A stretch of 64,000 bases of DNA from Sitta carolinensis (lineage: Eukaryota; Chordata; Aves; Passeriformes; Sittidae): NCBI GenBank assembly GCA_032173965.1, contig CM063309.1, forward strand, positions 3,028,779 through 3,092,778, written 5' to 3'. The notes beneath the pieces are model-generated. The model made no database searches, had not been told where the DNA came from, and worked only from the letters and a program-made list of their open reading frames with translations. This document shows, piece by piece, positions 11,926 through 23,089 of this stretch (positions are counted from its first letter, which is position 1; every line of letters begins with the position of its first letter). The position numbers and the translations under genes were made by a program.

Positions 11926-12355
11926 ATGAGCTCCTACTTCGTGAACCCGCTCTTCTCCAAGTACAAAGGCGGCGACTCTCTGGAGCCCGCGTACTACGAC
12001 TGCCGCTTCCCGCAGAGCCGCGGCCACGCCGTGCTCTACCCGGGCGCCGCTCCCTCCTTCCAGCACCCTTCGCATCACGTCCAGGATTTCTTCCACCCCA
12101 GCTCGCAGCCTCTGGCCAACTCGGGCTACCAGCAGAACTCGCCGTGCGCCCTCGCTTGCCACGGCGACGCCTCCAAGTTCTACGGGTACGAGGCGCTGCC
12201 GCGGCCACCGCTCTACGGGCAGCAGGAGCCGCCGGGCGCGCCCTACGGCGACTGCAAGGGCCAGGGACCGAGCCCGCCGGCCGAGGGGCAACAAGGGGCG
12301 CCCCTGGGCCAGGGAGGCTCGCCCGGCCTCATGTTCCCCTGGATGCGGCCGCACG
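11926..12355 (+). CDS. HOXC8: HOXC8 exon 1 (N-terminal region to the FPWM hexapeptide)
   Basis: This encodes residues 1-143 of the homeodomain transcription factor HOXC8, a nuclear DNA-binding regulator of thoracic axial identity. The ATG at 11926 begins MSSYFVNPLFSKYK, the conserved paralogue-group-8 N terminus. The in-frame GTG at 11911 is not a start. HVQDFF and DASKFYGYEALP separate HOXC8 from HOXB8 and HOXD8. The PBX-binding hexapeptide region LMFPWMRPH lies at the 3' end (about 12328-12354). The exon ends in phase 1 at CACG before a GTGAGT donor. Its length matches the usual exon 1 (about 143 codons). Compared with mammalian HOXC8 the middle is enriched in Pro, Gly and Ala and its codons are very GC-rich, unlike the surrounding DNA. 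The frame is intact. The last about 30 bp are repeated about 20 times in the intron that follows. Confidence 0.96.
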
Positions 12356-12361
12356 GTGAGT
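12356..12361 (+). promoter_or_regulatory. HOXC8: HOXC8 intron 1 splice donor
   Basis: A GTGAGT consensus donor directly after CGGCCGCACG. The same donor with the same flanks is duplicated at 12637 and 13022 inside the intron, and a variant occurs at 14552. Confidence 0.9.
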
Positions 12362-12369
12362 GACCGCGG

Positions 12370-15300
12370 CACTATTGGGGTTTATGGGGAATTTTGGGGG
12401 ATTTTATTGGGGTTTTTGGGGGTTATTTGGGGTTAGTTGGGGGTTTGGGGTTGGTCTCAGTGCCTTGCTCAGCCTCATGTTCCCCTGGATCTGGCAGCAT
12501 GGGGAGTGACTGGGGTTTATTGGGGTTTTATTGGGATTTATTGGGATTTTTTTAGTGATTTTTCGGGGTTATTTGGGGTTTGGGGTTGGTCTCAGTGTCT
12601 TGCTCAGCCTCGTGTTCCCCTGGATGCGGCCGCACGGTGAGTGACCGCGGGACTATTGGGGTTTATGGGGAATTTTGGGGGATTTTATTGGGGTTTTTTT
12701 CGGGGTTTTATTGGGGTTTATTGGGGTTTTATTGGGATTTTTGGGGGTTTTATTGGGGTTTATTGGGGTTTTATTGGGATTTTTGGGGGTTTTATTGGGA
12801 TTTTTGGGGGTTATTTGGGGTTAGTTGGGGGTTTGGGGTTGGTCTCAGTGCCTTGCTCAGCCTCATGTTCCCTGGATCTGGCAGCATGGGGAGTGACTGG
12901 GGTTTATTGGGGTTTTATTGGGATTTATTGGGATTTTTAGTGATTTTTCGGGGTTATTTGGGGTTTGGGGTTGGTCTCAGTGTCTTGCTCAGCCTCGTGT
13001 TCCCCTGGATGCGGCCGCACGGTGAGTGACCGCGGGACTATTGGGTTTATGGGGAATTTTGGGGATTTTATTGGGGTTTTTCGGGGTTTATTGGGGTTTA
13101 TTGGGGTTTTATTGGGATTTTTGGGGTTTTATTGGGTTTATGGGGTTTTATTGGGATTTTTGGGGGTTTTATTGGGGTTTATTGGGGTTTTATTGGGATT
13201 TTTGGGGTTTTATTGTGATTTTTAGTGATTTTTCGGGGTTTAGTTGGGGTTTGGGGTTGGTCTCAGTGCCTTGCTCAGCCTCCTCTTCCCCTGGATGCGG
13301 CAGCATGGGAGTGACCCGGGTTATATTGGGATTTATTGGGAATTTTTTGGGATTTTATTGGGATTTTTGGGGGTTATTTGGGGTTAGTTGGGGTTTGGGG
13401 TTGGTCTCAGTGTCTGCTCAGCCCCTCTTCCCTGGATGCGGCCGCACGGGGATGTGACCGGCGGAGGGTTGGGATTTTTTGGGGTTTTATTGGGATTTTT
13501 TGGGGTTTTATTGGGGTTTATTGGGGTTTATTGGGATTTTTTGGGGAATTTTTAGGGTTAGTTGGGGTTTGGGGTTGGTCTCAGTGTCTTGCTCAGCCCC
13601 GTGTTCCCCTGGATGCGGCAGCATGGGGAGTGACTGGGTTTTACTGGGAATTTTTTTGGATTTTATTGGGATTTTTGGGGGTTATTTGGGGTTAGTTGGG
13701 GGTTTGGGGTTGGTCTCAGTGTCTTGCTCAGCCCCGTGTTCCCCTGGATCCGGCCAGCATGGGGAGTGTGACTGGGGTTTATTGGGATTTTTGGGGGTTT
13801 TTATTGTGATTTTTTAGTGATTTTTCGGGGTTAGTTGGGGTTTGGGGTTGGTCTCAGTGTCTTGCTCAGCCTCGTGTTCCCCTGGATCCGGCAGCATGGG
13901 GAGTGACTGGGGTTTTACTGGGAATTTTTTGGGATTTTATTGGGATTTTTGGGGGTTATTGGGGTTATTTGGGTTTGGGGTTGGTCTCAGTGCTTTGTCC
14001 GGCCTCATGTTCCCCTGGATGCGGCCGCACGGGGAGTGACCGCCGGAGTATTGGGGGGGGGGGGGTGTTGTTGGGGTTTTATTGGGATTTTGGGGGGGGA
14101 TTATTGGGATTTTTTGGGAATTTTTGGGGAAATTTTGGGGATTTTTTGGGGTTATTTGGGGTTAGTTGGGGTTTGGGGTCGCTCTCAGTGTCTTGCTCAG
14201 CCCCCTGTTCCCCTGGATGCGGCAGCATGGGCAGTGACCGGGGTTTTATTGGGTTTTATTGGGATTTATTGAGATTTTATTGGGATTTTTTGGGGAATTT
14301 TTAGGGTTAGTTGGGGGTTGGGGTTGGTCTCAGTGTCTTGCTCAGCCCCGTGTTCCCCTGGATCCGGCAGCATGGGCAGTGACTGCCGGATTGGTGGGGG
14401 GTTTGGGGGGGTTTGTTGGGATTTTTGGGGGTTTTATTGGGGTTTATTGGGATTTATTGGGATTTTTTGGGGAATTTTTAGGGTTAGTTGGGGTTTGGGG
14501 TTGCTCTCAGTGCCTTGCTCAATCCCGTGTTCCCCTGGATGCGGCCATATAGTGAGTGAGAGGAACAGTTAGGGGGGTGGTGTTCCTGGGATTTTATTGG
14601 GATTTATTGGGGTTTATTGGGATTTTATTGTGATTTTTGGGGATTTTATTGGGATTTTATTGTGATTTTTTAGTGATTTTTGGGGGTTAGTTGGGGTTTG
14701 GGGTTGGTCTCAGTGCTTTGTCCGGCCTCATGTTCCCCTGGATGCGGCAGCATGGGCAGTGACCGGGGTTATATTGGGATTTTTTTTGGATTTTATTGGC
14801 ATTTTATTGGGATTTTTTGGGGTTTTATTGGGATTTGTTTGTGATTTTTGGGGGTTAGTTGGGGTTTGGGGTTGGTCTCAGTGCTTTGTCCGGCCTCATG
14901 TTCCCCTGGATGCGGCCGCATGGGCAGTGACCGGGGAGCATTGGGATTTCATTGGGATTTATTGGGATTTTGGGGGGGTTTATTGGGATTTTTTTGTGAT
15001 TTTATTGGGATTTTATTGGGATTTTTGGGGGTTACTTGGGGTCTCGTTGAGGGTTTGGGGTTGCTCTCAGTGTCTTGCTCAGCCCCGTGTTCCCCTGGAT
15101 GTGGCAGCATGGGCAGTGACTGGGGTTTTATGGCATTTGATTGGGATTTTATTGGGGTTTATTGCGATTTATTGGGATTTTTTGGTGATTTTTTGGTGAT
15201 TTTTTGGGGTTATTTGGGATTTTGGGGTCGCTCTCAGTGCCTTGCTCAGCCTCCTCTTCCCTTGGATGTGGCTGCACGGGGAGTGAGGAATGGGCTGGGG

Positions 15301-15850
15301 GCGTTACTGGGATTTTATTGGCATTTTTTGTGATTTTATTGGGATTTTATTGGGATTTTATTGGGATTTATTGGGTTTTATTGGGATTTACTGGGATTTT
15401 TTTGGGGTTATTTGAGGGTTTGGGGTCGCTCTCAGTGCCTTGCCCAGGTTCATGTTTCCCTGGATGCAGCAGCATGGGAAGTGACTGGGGGGGTTATTGG
15501 CATTTTATTGGGATTTTATTGGGGTTTATTGGGATTTATTGGGATTTATTGTGATTTATGGTGATTTTTTGGGGTTTTTTTGGGTTTTGGGGTTTTTGGG
15601 GTCGCTCTCAGTGCCTTGCCCAGGTTCATGTTTCCCTGGATGCGGCCGCATGGGCAGTGACTGGGGGGTTATTGGCATTTTATTGGGATTTTATTGGCGT
15701 TTATTGGGATTTTATTAGGATTTATTGGGATTTATTGGGATTTATTGGGATTTTTTTGGGTTTTGGGGTTTTTGGGGTCGCTCTCAGTGCCTTGCCCAGG
15801 TTCATGTTTCCCTGGATGCGGCGGCATGGGATGTGAGGGGCGGTTATTGG
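12370..15850 (+). repeat. Array of about 20 exon-1-edge copies (FPWM segment plus donor) in the HOXC8 intron
   Basis: Each unit holds CAGTGCCTTGCTCAGCCTC, then a copy of the exon-1 end GTTCCCCTGGATGCGGC, then G/T-rich filler such as TTGGGGTTTTATTGGGATTT. Copies of the CCTGGAT core lie near 12484, 12619, 12871, 13007, 13289, 13432, 13608, 13745, 13883, 14015, 14215, 14357, 14536, 14740, 14908, 15097, 15264, 15460, 15637 and 15813. The spacing is about 130-280 bp. Two variant classes alternate at first: CCGCACGGTGAGTGACCGCGG-like, identical to the real exon border, and CAGCATGGGGAGTGACTGG. Copies drift with distance (TTCCCCTGG becomes TTTCCCTGG). Open frames repeating WSQCLAQP and SCSASCSPG are translations of this unit. 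Confidence 0.93.
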
Positions 15851-18590
15851 CATTTTATTGGCATTTGATTGGGATTTTATTGGGATTTATTGGGATTTTT
15901 AGGGTTTTATTGGGATTTATTGGGATTTTTTGTGATTTTTTGGTGAATTTTTGGGGTTTATTCGGGATTTTGGGGTTGATTTTGGTGCCCTGGCCAGGTT
16001 TGTGCTCCGCACGCTGAGAGAGCAGAGGGATTGGGGCGGGCATGGGTGATATTTTTATTAATTTTTGTCATTTATTGCGGGGTTTGGGGGTTTATTGTGG
16101 GTTTTTCTGGGATTTATTTGGGTTTATTTGGCTTTATTTGGTTTTTTTTGGGTTTTTTTTTGTTTTTTTCTGGGGTTTATTTGGGGTTTTTTTGTTTTAT
16201 TCTGAGGTTTATTTGGGTTTATTTGGTTTTTTCTGGGATTTATTTGGGTTTATTTGGCTTTATTTGGTTTTTTGGGGGTTTTTTTGGTTTTTTTTCTGAG
16301 GTTTATTTAGGTTTTTTTGGGTTTTTTCTGGGGTTTATTTGGGTTTTTTGGGGTTTTTCTGGGGTTTATTTGGGTTTATTTATGGTTTATTTGGTTTTTT
16401 TTTTTGGTTATTTGGGTTTATTTGCTTTTTTGGTTTTTTTTTTTTTTTTTTCTGGGGTTTATTTGGGTTTTTTTTGGGGTTTTCTGGGGTTTATTTGTTT
16501 TTCTTTATTTTCTGGGGTTTATTTGGGGTTTTGGTTTTTTTTTCTGGGATTTATTTGGGTTTATTTATGGTTTATTTGTTTTTTTTTTTGTTTTGTTTTG
16601 TTTTGTTATTTGGGGTTTATTTGGGTTTATTTGTTTTTTTTTTTTTAGGGGGTTTATTTATTGGTTTTTTTTTTGTTATTTGGGGTTTATTTGATTTTTT
16701 TTTATTTGGGGTTTATGAGAGCAGAGAGTTTTTGTTGTTTTTTTTTTTTGGGGGTCTTTGTTGCTATTTTTGTGAATTTTTATGATTTTTTTCTGTTTTT
16801 CTGGGATTTTTTTCGGATTTATTTTAGGTTTATTTTATTATTTTCGTTTTTTTTTTTACACCTTCCCCATCCCTGCGCTCCCCTGGATTCAAACAATGAG
16901 AGCAGGGAGGGATTTTTTGGGGTCTTTGTTGCTATTTTTGTGAATTTTTATGAATTTTTGTGATTTTTTGACCTTTTTTTTGCGCTTTTCTGGGTTTTAT
17001 TTTGGTTTTTTTTAGGGTTTATTTTATTATTTTCGGTTTTTTTGCACCTTCCCCATCCCCGCGCTCCCCTGGCCGTGACCCCGCCGCGGTTTATTCCGAT
17101 TTTTATGGGGTGTTTGCTGATTTATTTGCCGTTTTATTCGCTGATTTATTGGGGTTATTTGGGGTTAATTTGGGATTTTTTGGGGTTTTATTTTAATGTC
17201 TCGCCAGCCCCTGGATGCGCCCAGAGGGGGAGAGATTTTATCCGGGGCTTTGTGATTTATTTTTATTTTTTTGGGGCATTATTTTTAATTATTTGGGGTT
17301 TATTTGGGGTTTATTTAGGTTTTAATTGGGTTTTATTGGGGTTTATTGGGTTTTATTTGGTTTTAATTGGGTTTTATTGGGGTTTTATTGGGTTTTATTT
17401 CGTTTTAATTGGGTTTTTTTTGGGTTTTATTGGGGTTTTATTGGGTTTTATTTGGTTTTAATTGGGTTTTTTTTGGGTTTTATTGGGGTTTTATTGGGTT
17501 TACTGGGGTTTATTTGGGTTTTATTTGGGTTTTATTTAGGTTTTATTTGAGTTTTAATTGGGTTTATTGGGGTTTTATTGGGTTTTATTTGGTTTATTGG
17601 GGTTTTTATTCGGTTTTTATTGGGTTTATTGGGGTTTTATTTGGGTTTTATTTGGTTTATTGGGGTTTTATTCGGTTTTTATTGGGTTTATTGGGGTTTT
17701 ATTGGGGTTTTATTTGGGTTTTATCGGGGTTTTATTTGGTTTTAATTGGGTTTTATTGGGGTTTTATTGGGTTTACTGGGGTTTATTTGGTTTTATTTGG
17801 TGTTTATTTGGGTTTTATTTGGGTTTTTATTTAGGTTTTAATTGGTTTATTTGGGTTTTATTGGGGGTTTATTGGGGTTTATTGGGTTTTATTTGGGTTT
17901 TATTTGGGTTTTATCGGGGTTTTATTTGGTTTTATTGGGGTTTTATTGGGTTTACTGGGGTTTATTTGGTTTTATTTGGTGTTTATTTGGGTTTTATTTA
18001 GGTTTTAATTGGGTTTTATTGGGGTTTATTGGGTTTTACTTAGGTTTTAATTGGGTTTTATTTGGTTTATTGGGGTTTTATTGGGGTTTTATTGGGGTTT
18101 ATTTGGGTTTTATTTAGGTTTTATTTGGGTTTTAACTGGGTTTATTGGGGTTTTATTGGGGGTTTATTGGGGTTTAATTTGGGTTTTATTTGGGTTTTAA
18201 TTGGGTTTTATTTGGGTTTTAATTGGGTTTTATTTGGTGTATTGGGGTTTTATTTGGGTTTTATTTGGGTTTTATTTGGGTTTTAATTGGGTTTTATTTG
18301 GTTTATTGTGATTTTATTGGGGATTTTTTTTTGTGACTTTTTCTCTTTTTTTGTGATATTTTGGGGATTATTTTGTGGGTTTTTATTATTCTGATTTTTG
18401 GGGACTATTCTGGCTTTTTAAAATTATTTATTCTGGGTTTATTTGTGATTTTTTGGGTTTATTTGTGGTTTTTTTTTGTTTATTTGTTATTTTTTTGGGT
18501 TTATTTGTGACTTTTTGGGGTTTATTTAGTATTTTTGGGGTTTGTTTGGGATTTTTTGGGGTTTATTTGGGTTTTTGGGGTTGGTTTTAG
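15851..18590 (+). repeat. Intronic G/T minisatellite (GGGTTTTATTGGGGTTTATT)
   Basis: The + strand contains almost only G and T with regularly placed A: units TTTATTTGGG, then TTTTATTGGGG. Diverged relics of the exon-edge array survive near 15995, 16870, 17060 and 17205 (CTCCCCTGGATTC, CCCCTGGATGCGCC), so this zone probably grew from the same array after the exon segment was lost. Aromatic and Gly-rich frames here are artefacts. Confidence 0.88.
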
Positions 18591-20470
18591 TGCCTGGCCC
18601 AGGGTTGGGTTAGGGCCGATCCTGGTGAATTTTTGGGGTGATTTTGGCGGTTTTTGGTTAATTTTGGTGATTTTGGGTTAATTTGGGTTTTTTGGTGATT
18701 TTGGTGTTTTGGGGTTTTTTTGGGTTGATTTTGGTGTTTTTGGGGTTCTTTGGTTGGGTTGGGCTGTTCTGGTTTTTTTGGTGGATTTTGTGGGTTTTGG
18801 GTTTTTTGGGTTTGGTTTTGGTGATTTTGGGTTTTTGGGTGGTTTTGGGTATTTTGGGTATTTGGGGTGATTTTGGGGTTTGGGTTATTTTGGTTTTTGG
18901 GTGGTTTGGTATTTGGGTATTTTGGGGGTTTTTGGGGTTCTTTGGGTTGGGTTTGGGCTGTTCCTAGTGGTTTTTTGGGTTGATTTTGTGGGTTTTTGGG
19001 TTAATTTTGGGGTTTTTGGGGTTGATTTTGGGTTTTTTTTGGATTGGTTTTGGGTATTTTGGGTGTGTTTTTGGGTTATTTTGGGGTTGTTCTTGGGTTG
19101 GGTTTGGGCTGTTCCTAGTGGTTTTTTGTTGGTTGTGGTTGGATTTTGTGGGTTTTTGGGTTATTTTGGTGGTTTGGTTTTGGGTATTTTTTGGGTTGGG
19201 TTTGGGCTGTTCCTGGTGGATTTTTGGGTTGGTTTGTGGTGTTTTGTTTTTTGGGTGTTTTGAGGTTTTTGGGGGTTGGGTGTTGGGGAATTTTTGGGTT
19301 GGGTTGGTTTAGGTTTTTTTTGGGTTTTGGTATTTGGTGGTTTGTTTTTGGGTGCTTTTGGGGTTGGTTTTGGTGTTTTTGGGGTTGGATTTGGGGTTAT
19401 TTGTGTGATTTTGGTGCTTTCCGGGTTCAGTTTGAGATTATTTTGGTGTTTTGGGGTTGGGTTTGGGGTTATTTCGGTGGGGTTTGGGTTATTTGGTGGG
19501 TTTGGGGTTATTTTGGTGTTTTTTTGGGGTTGGTTTTGGTGTTTTCAGCGTTGATTTTGGAGGGTTTTGGGTTGGATTTGGGGTTGGTTGTGTGATTTTG
19601 GTGCTTTTTGGGTTGAGTTTTGGGTTATTTTGGTGGTTTTAGGTTATTTTTTGGTGTTTTGGGGTCGGTTTTGGGGGTTATTTGGTGGTTTTTGGGTTAT
19701 TTTGATGTTTTTGGGGGTTGGTTTTGGTTTCGGGTTGATTTTGGTGTTCATGTGGTTGGGTTTGGGGTTATTTTGGTGTTTTTTGGTTTTGGTGTTTTGG
19801 GTCGGGTTTGGGGTTATTTTGGTGGTTTTGGGGTTTTTGGGTTGGTTTTTGGGGTTATTTTGGTGGGTTTTGGGGTTATTTTGGTGGTTTTGGTGTTTTT
19901 GGGTTGGTTTTTGAGTTATTTTGGTGTTTTGGGGGGTTGGTTTTGGGTTATTTTGGTGGTTTTGGGGGCTATTTTGGTGTTTTTGGGTTGGTTTTTGGGT
20001 TATTTTGGTGTTTTGGGGGGTTGGTTTTGGGCTTTATTTTGGTGGTTTTGGGGTCATTTTGGTGGGGTTTTTTGTGGTTTTTGGGTTATTTTGGTGGGTT
20101 TTTTGGGGTTTTTTGTGTTTTTCTGGGTTTGTGTTTTGGGTTATTTTGGTGTTTTTTTGGGTTATTTTGGTGGTTTCTTGGGTTATTTTGGTGGTTTTGG
20201 GTTGGTTTTTGGGTTATTTTTGGTGGGTTTTGGGGTTATTTTGGTGGTTTTGGGTTATTTTGGTGGTTTTGGTGGTTTTGGGTTGGTTTTTGGGTTATTT
20301 TGGTGGTTTTGGGGGTTGGTTTTGGGTTATTTTGGTGGGTTTTGGGGTTATTTTGGAGTTTTTTTTTGTTTTTTGGTGGTTTAGGGTTATTTTGGTGTTT
20401 TGGGGGTTGGGTTTGGGTTATTTTGGTGGGTTTTGGGGTTATTTTGGTGGTTTTGGGGTCATTTGGGCTC
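18591..20470 (+). repeat. Intronic G/T minisatellite (GGGTTATTTTGGTGGTTTTG)
   Basis: About 1.9 kb of near-pure G and T on the + strand. Units GGTTATTTTGGTGG and TTTTGGGTTGGTTTTTGGG recur every 35-55 bp. G runs are short (2-5) but continuous. It is transcribed as part of the HOXC8 intron, so the non-template strand and the nascent RNA are both G-rich. Confidence 0.88.
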
Positions 20471-20529
20471 TTCTGGGGGCTCTGGGCCATTTTTGGGGGC
20501 AGTTCGTGTGTGGTGGTGCCGAGTGCTGC

Positions 20530-20945
20530 GCAGAATTCCCACATTTTACCCCAAAATTCCCATTTTTTAACCCCAAATTCCAGCCTTTTCCCCAAATTCC
20601 AGCCTTTCTCCCCAAATCCCGGCCTCTTAGCCCCAAAATTCCGACCTTTTACCTCAATATTGTGACCTTTGATCCCAAATTCCGGCCTCTCCTGAAATTC
20701 AGACTTTTATCCAATGAGTTTATCCCCAAATTCCGAGGTTTTATCCCAAAATTCCGAGGTTTTATCCCCAAATTCCGAGGTTTTATCCCCAAATTCTGAG
20801 GGTTTATCCCAAATTCCGAGGGTTTATCCCCAAATTCCGAGGGTTTATCCCAAATTCTGAGGTTTTATCCCAAATTCCGAGGTTTTATCCCCAAATTCCG
20901 AGGTTTTATCCCAAATTCCGAGGTTTTATCCCAAATTCCATCACG
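20530..20945 (+). repeat. ~21 bp minisatellite (CCCAAATTCCGAGGTTTTAT)
   Basis: About 18 tandem copies of a 20-22 bp unit. The first copies are looser (CCCCAAATTCCAGCCTTT) and the later ones nearly identical. Intronic. Confidence 0.92.
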
Positions 20946-21074
20946 CCCATCCCTGCTTCCCCATAAATCTCTTTATATTCCTATAAAATTAATAATAACA
21001 GCAATAAAACCCTCGGGTCTCGCCCACCCCCTGCCAGAATTCCTTTTTTTTTACCCGGAACAAACTGAGGGGAT

Positions 21075-21432
21075 TCCCTGTAAAAATAATAAATACAATA
21101 AAATAAAAATAAAATAAAGTAAAATAAAATAAAATAAGAATAAAATAGAATGGAATAGAATAGAATAAAATAAAATAAAATAAAATAAAATAAAATAAAA
21201 TAAAATAAAAATAGAATAGAATAGAATAGAAATAAAAAATAAAAAAAAATAAAATAAAATAAAATAAAATAAAATAAGAATAAAATAGAATGGAATAGAA
21301 TAGAATAAAATAAAATAAAATAAATAAAATAAAATAAAAATAGAATAGAATAGAATAGAATAGAAATAAAAAATAAAAAAAATAAAATAAAATAAAATAA
21401 AATAAAATAAAATAAAATAAAAATAAAATCCA
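21075..21432 (+). repeat. AAAAT / AATAG pentanucleotide microsatellite
   Basis: Long AAAAT runs with interspersed GAATA variants. A segment of about 130 bp (GAATAAAATAGAATGGAATA and its flanks) appears twice, starting near 21138 and 21277, so the microsatellite has itself been duplicated. Confidence 0.92.
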
Positions 21433-21801
21433 AGCTGAAAGGGCAGTAAAAGTGAGAGAGCCCATTTTAAATTATTATTATTAATAATAATAATAATTTT
21501 TATTAGCGTGATTTCCTCTCGCCCCCACAGGGAGAATTCGCAGCAGGGAGGGGAGAAATTAAAAAAAAAAAAAAACTAAACTAAATCTGGGATTAAAAAT
21601 AAATAAAATAAAAAAGGAAATTCAAAACAAATCCGGGAGCTTCGAGCCTGGAAAAGGAGAGAGGGAAAAAAGAAAAAAAAGGGAAATAATTCAAATTACA
21701 GCGCAGGAAATTCAAACCAGGTGTGGGGCCAGCCCCGTGGCTTTTATTATTAAAAATAAAAATAATTCTTATTTTTATTATTTTACCCAAACCCCGCGGC
21801 C

Positions 21802-21851
<50 letters not shown>

Positions 21852-21904
21852 CAGAAAAATTCCAAGAATCCCCCAAAAAAATAAAACAGGGGAAAAAAAA
21901 AAAT
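21433..21904 (+). other. Intronic A-rich DNA with a poly-A run; no gene seen
   Basis: Short AT-rich stretches (AATTATTATTATTAATAATA near 21470) and an A run of about 40 nt at 21809-21850. No retroelement body or target-site duplication was recognised beside the poly-A run. Confidence 0.5.
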
Positions 21905-22165
21905 CGGAATTGTGGCTGCAGGCAGAGGAGGCTGCCAGAGGAAATCGCATTTTGATTTATTTATTGACTCTGCCCCGGCCGGATTTTCGCCCCAAATCAA
22001 TAAATCAATAAAATAAATTGATTTTCTCATTAGCGCCGGAGCCGCAGCTTCGGCTCGTTGAGGTTTTATTTTTTTTTTTCTCGTTTATTTCGATTTTTAA
22101 ATTATTTTTTTCCTGCCCTGATGTGGGATTTTGTGGCTGAGTTGTGAAGGGAAATTCGGATTTTT
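21905..22165 (+). promoter_or_regulatory. Candidate conserved HOXC8 intronic element
   Basis: A non-repetitive island inside an otherwise repetitive intron. It contains TTTTGATTTATTTATTGAC, a double ATCAATAAATCAATAAA, AAATTGATTTTCTCATTAG and a GC-rich core, GCGCCGGAGCCGCAGC. The ATCAATAAA, TTGATT and TTTAT words fit HOX/PBX-type binding sites. The function is inferred only from composition and from survival amid repeats. Confidence 0.45.
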
Positions 22166-22169
22166 GAGG

Positions 22170-23025
22170 AATTTGGGTGAAAATGGGGAATTTTTTTTTT
22201 TTTTCTTGTGCTTTCTGCGGGTTTTGGGGGGAGGGTGTGGATTTTGGGGGGAAAAGGGGAAAATGGGGGGAAAGGGGGAATGGGGGGGAAATGAGGGGAA
22301 AAAATGAGGGGGAAAAAAGGGTAAAAGTGGGTGAGAAAAGGGAGAAAAAGGGGGTGAAAAATGGGGAAAAAAAGGGGAAAAAAGGGGGGAAATCGGGTGA
22401 AAAATGGGTGAAAAAATGGGTGAAAAAAGGGAGAAAAAAATGGGTGAAAATTGGGTGAAAAATGGGTGAAAAAAGGGAGAAAAAATGGGTGAAAAATGGG
22501 GAAAATTGGGTGAAAAAATGGGTGAAAAATGGGTGAAAAAAGGGTGAAAATTGGGTGAAAATTGGGTGAAAAAAAGGGTAAAAAAGGGGTAAAAAATGGG
22601 GGAAAATGGGGAAAAAAGGGACAAAAAGGGTGAAAAAATGATGAAAAAGGGGTAAAAAAAGGGGTAAAAAATGGGGGAAAAAAAGGGGTAAAAAATGGGA
22701 AAAAGATGTAAAAAATGGGGAAAAATAGGTAAAAATGAGTAAAAAAATGGGTGAAAAAATGGAGAGAAAAAAAGGGATAAAAATGGGTAAAATTGGTAAA
22801 AAATGGTGAAAAATGGGGGGGGAAATGGGGAAAAAAGGGAGAAAAAAATGGGCGAAAAATGGGGAAAAATGGGCAAAAATGGGGAAAAATGGTTAAAAAT
22901 GAGGAAAAATGGTTAAAAATGAGGAAAAATGGGTAAAAATGGTTTAAAAATGAGGAAAATTGGTAAAAATGGTTAAAAAAAATGGGTAAAAAATGGGTAA
23001 AAATGGTTAAAAAAAAGGGAAAAAG
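22170..23025 (+). repeat. AAAAATGGGTG / GGGGAAAAAAGG minisatellite
   Basis: Units of 10-12 bp, mainly GGGTGAAAAAT and GGGGAAAAAT, shifting to GGTTAAAAATGAGGAAAAAT at the distal end. Purine-rich on the + strand, opposite in skew to the G/T arrays earlier in the same intron. Confidence 0.9.
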
Positions 23026-23089
23026 TTCTCGGGGTGAGAGCGAGGTGAACCCAGGGCCGAAAGGGTTAAAATGGGGAGGAAAAACGAAT

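Noticed and set aside
11734..12372. 212-residue minus-strand frame over HOXC8 exon 1
   Set aside because: Shadow of the GC-rich HOXC8 exon on the opposite strand.
21800..21860. Poly-A run considered as the tail of a retroposed sequence
   Set aside because: No element body or target-site duplication could be recognised next to it.
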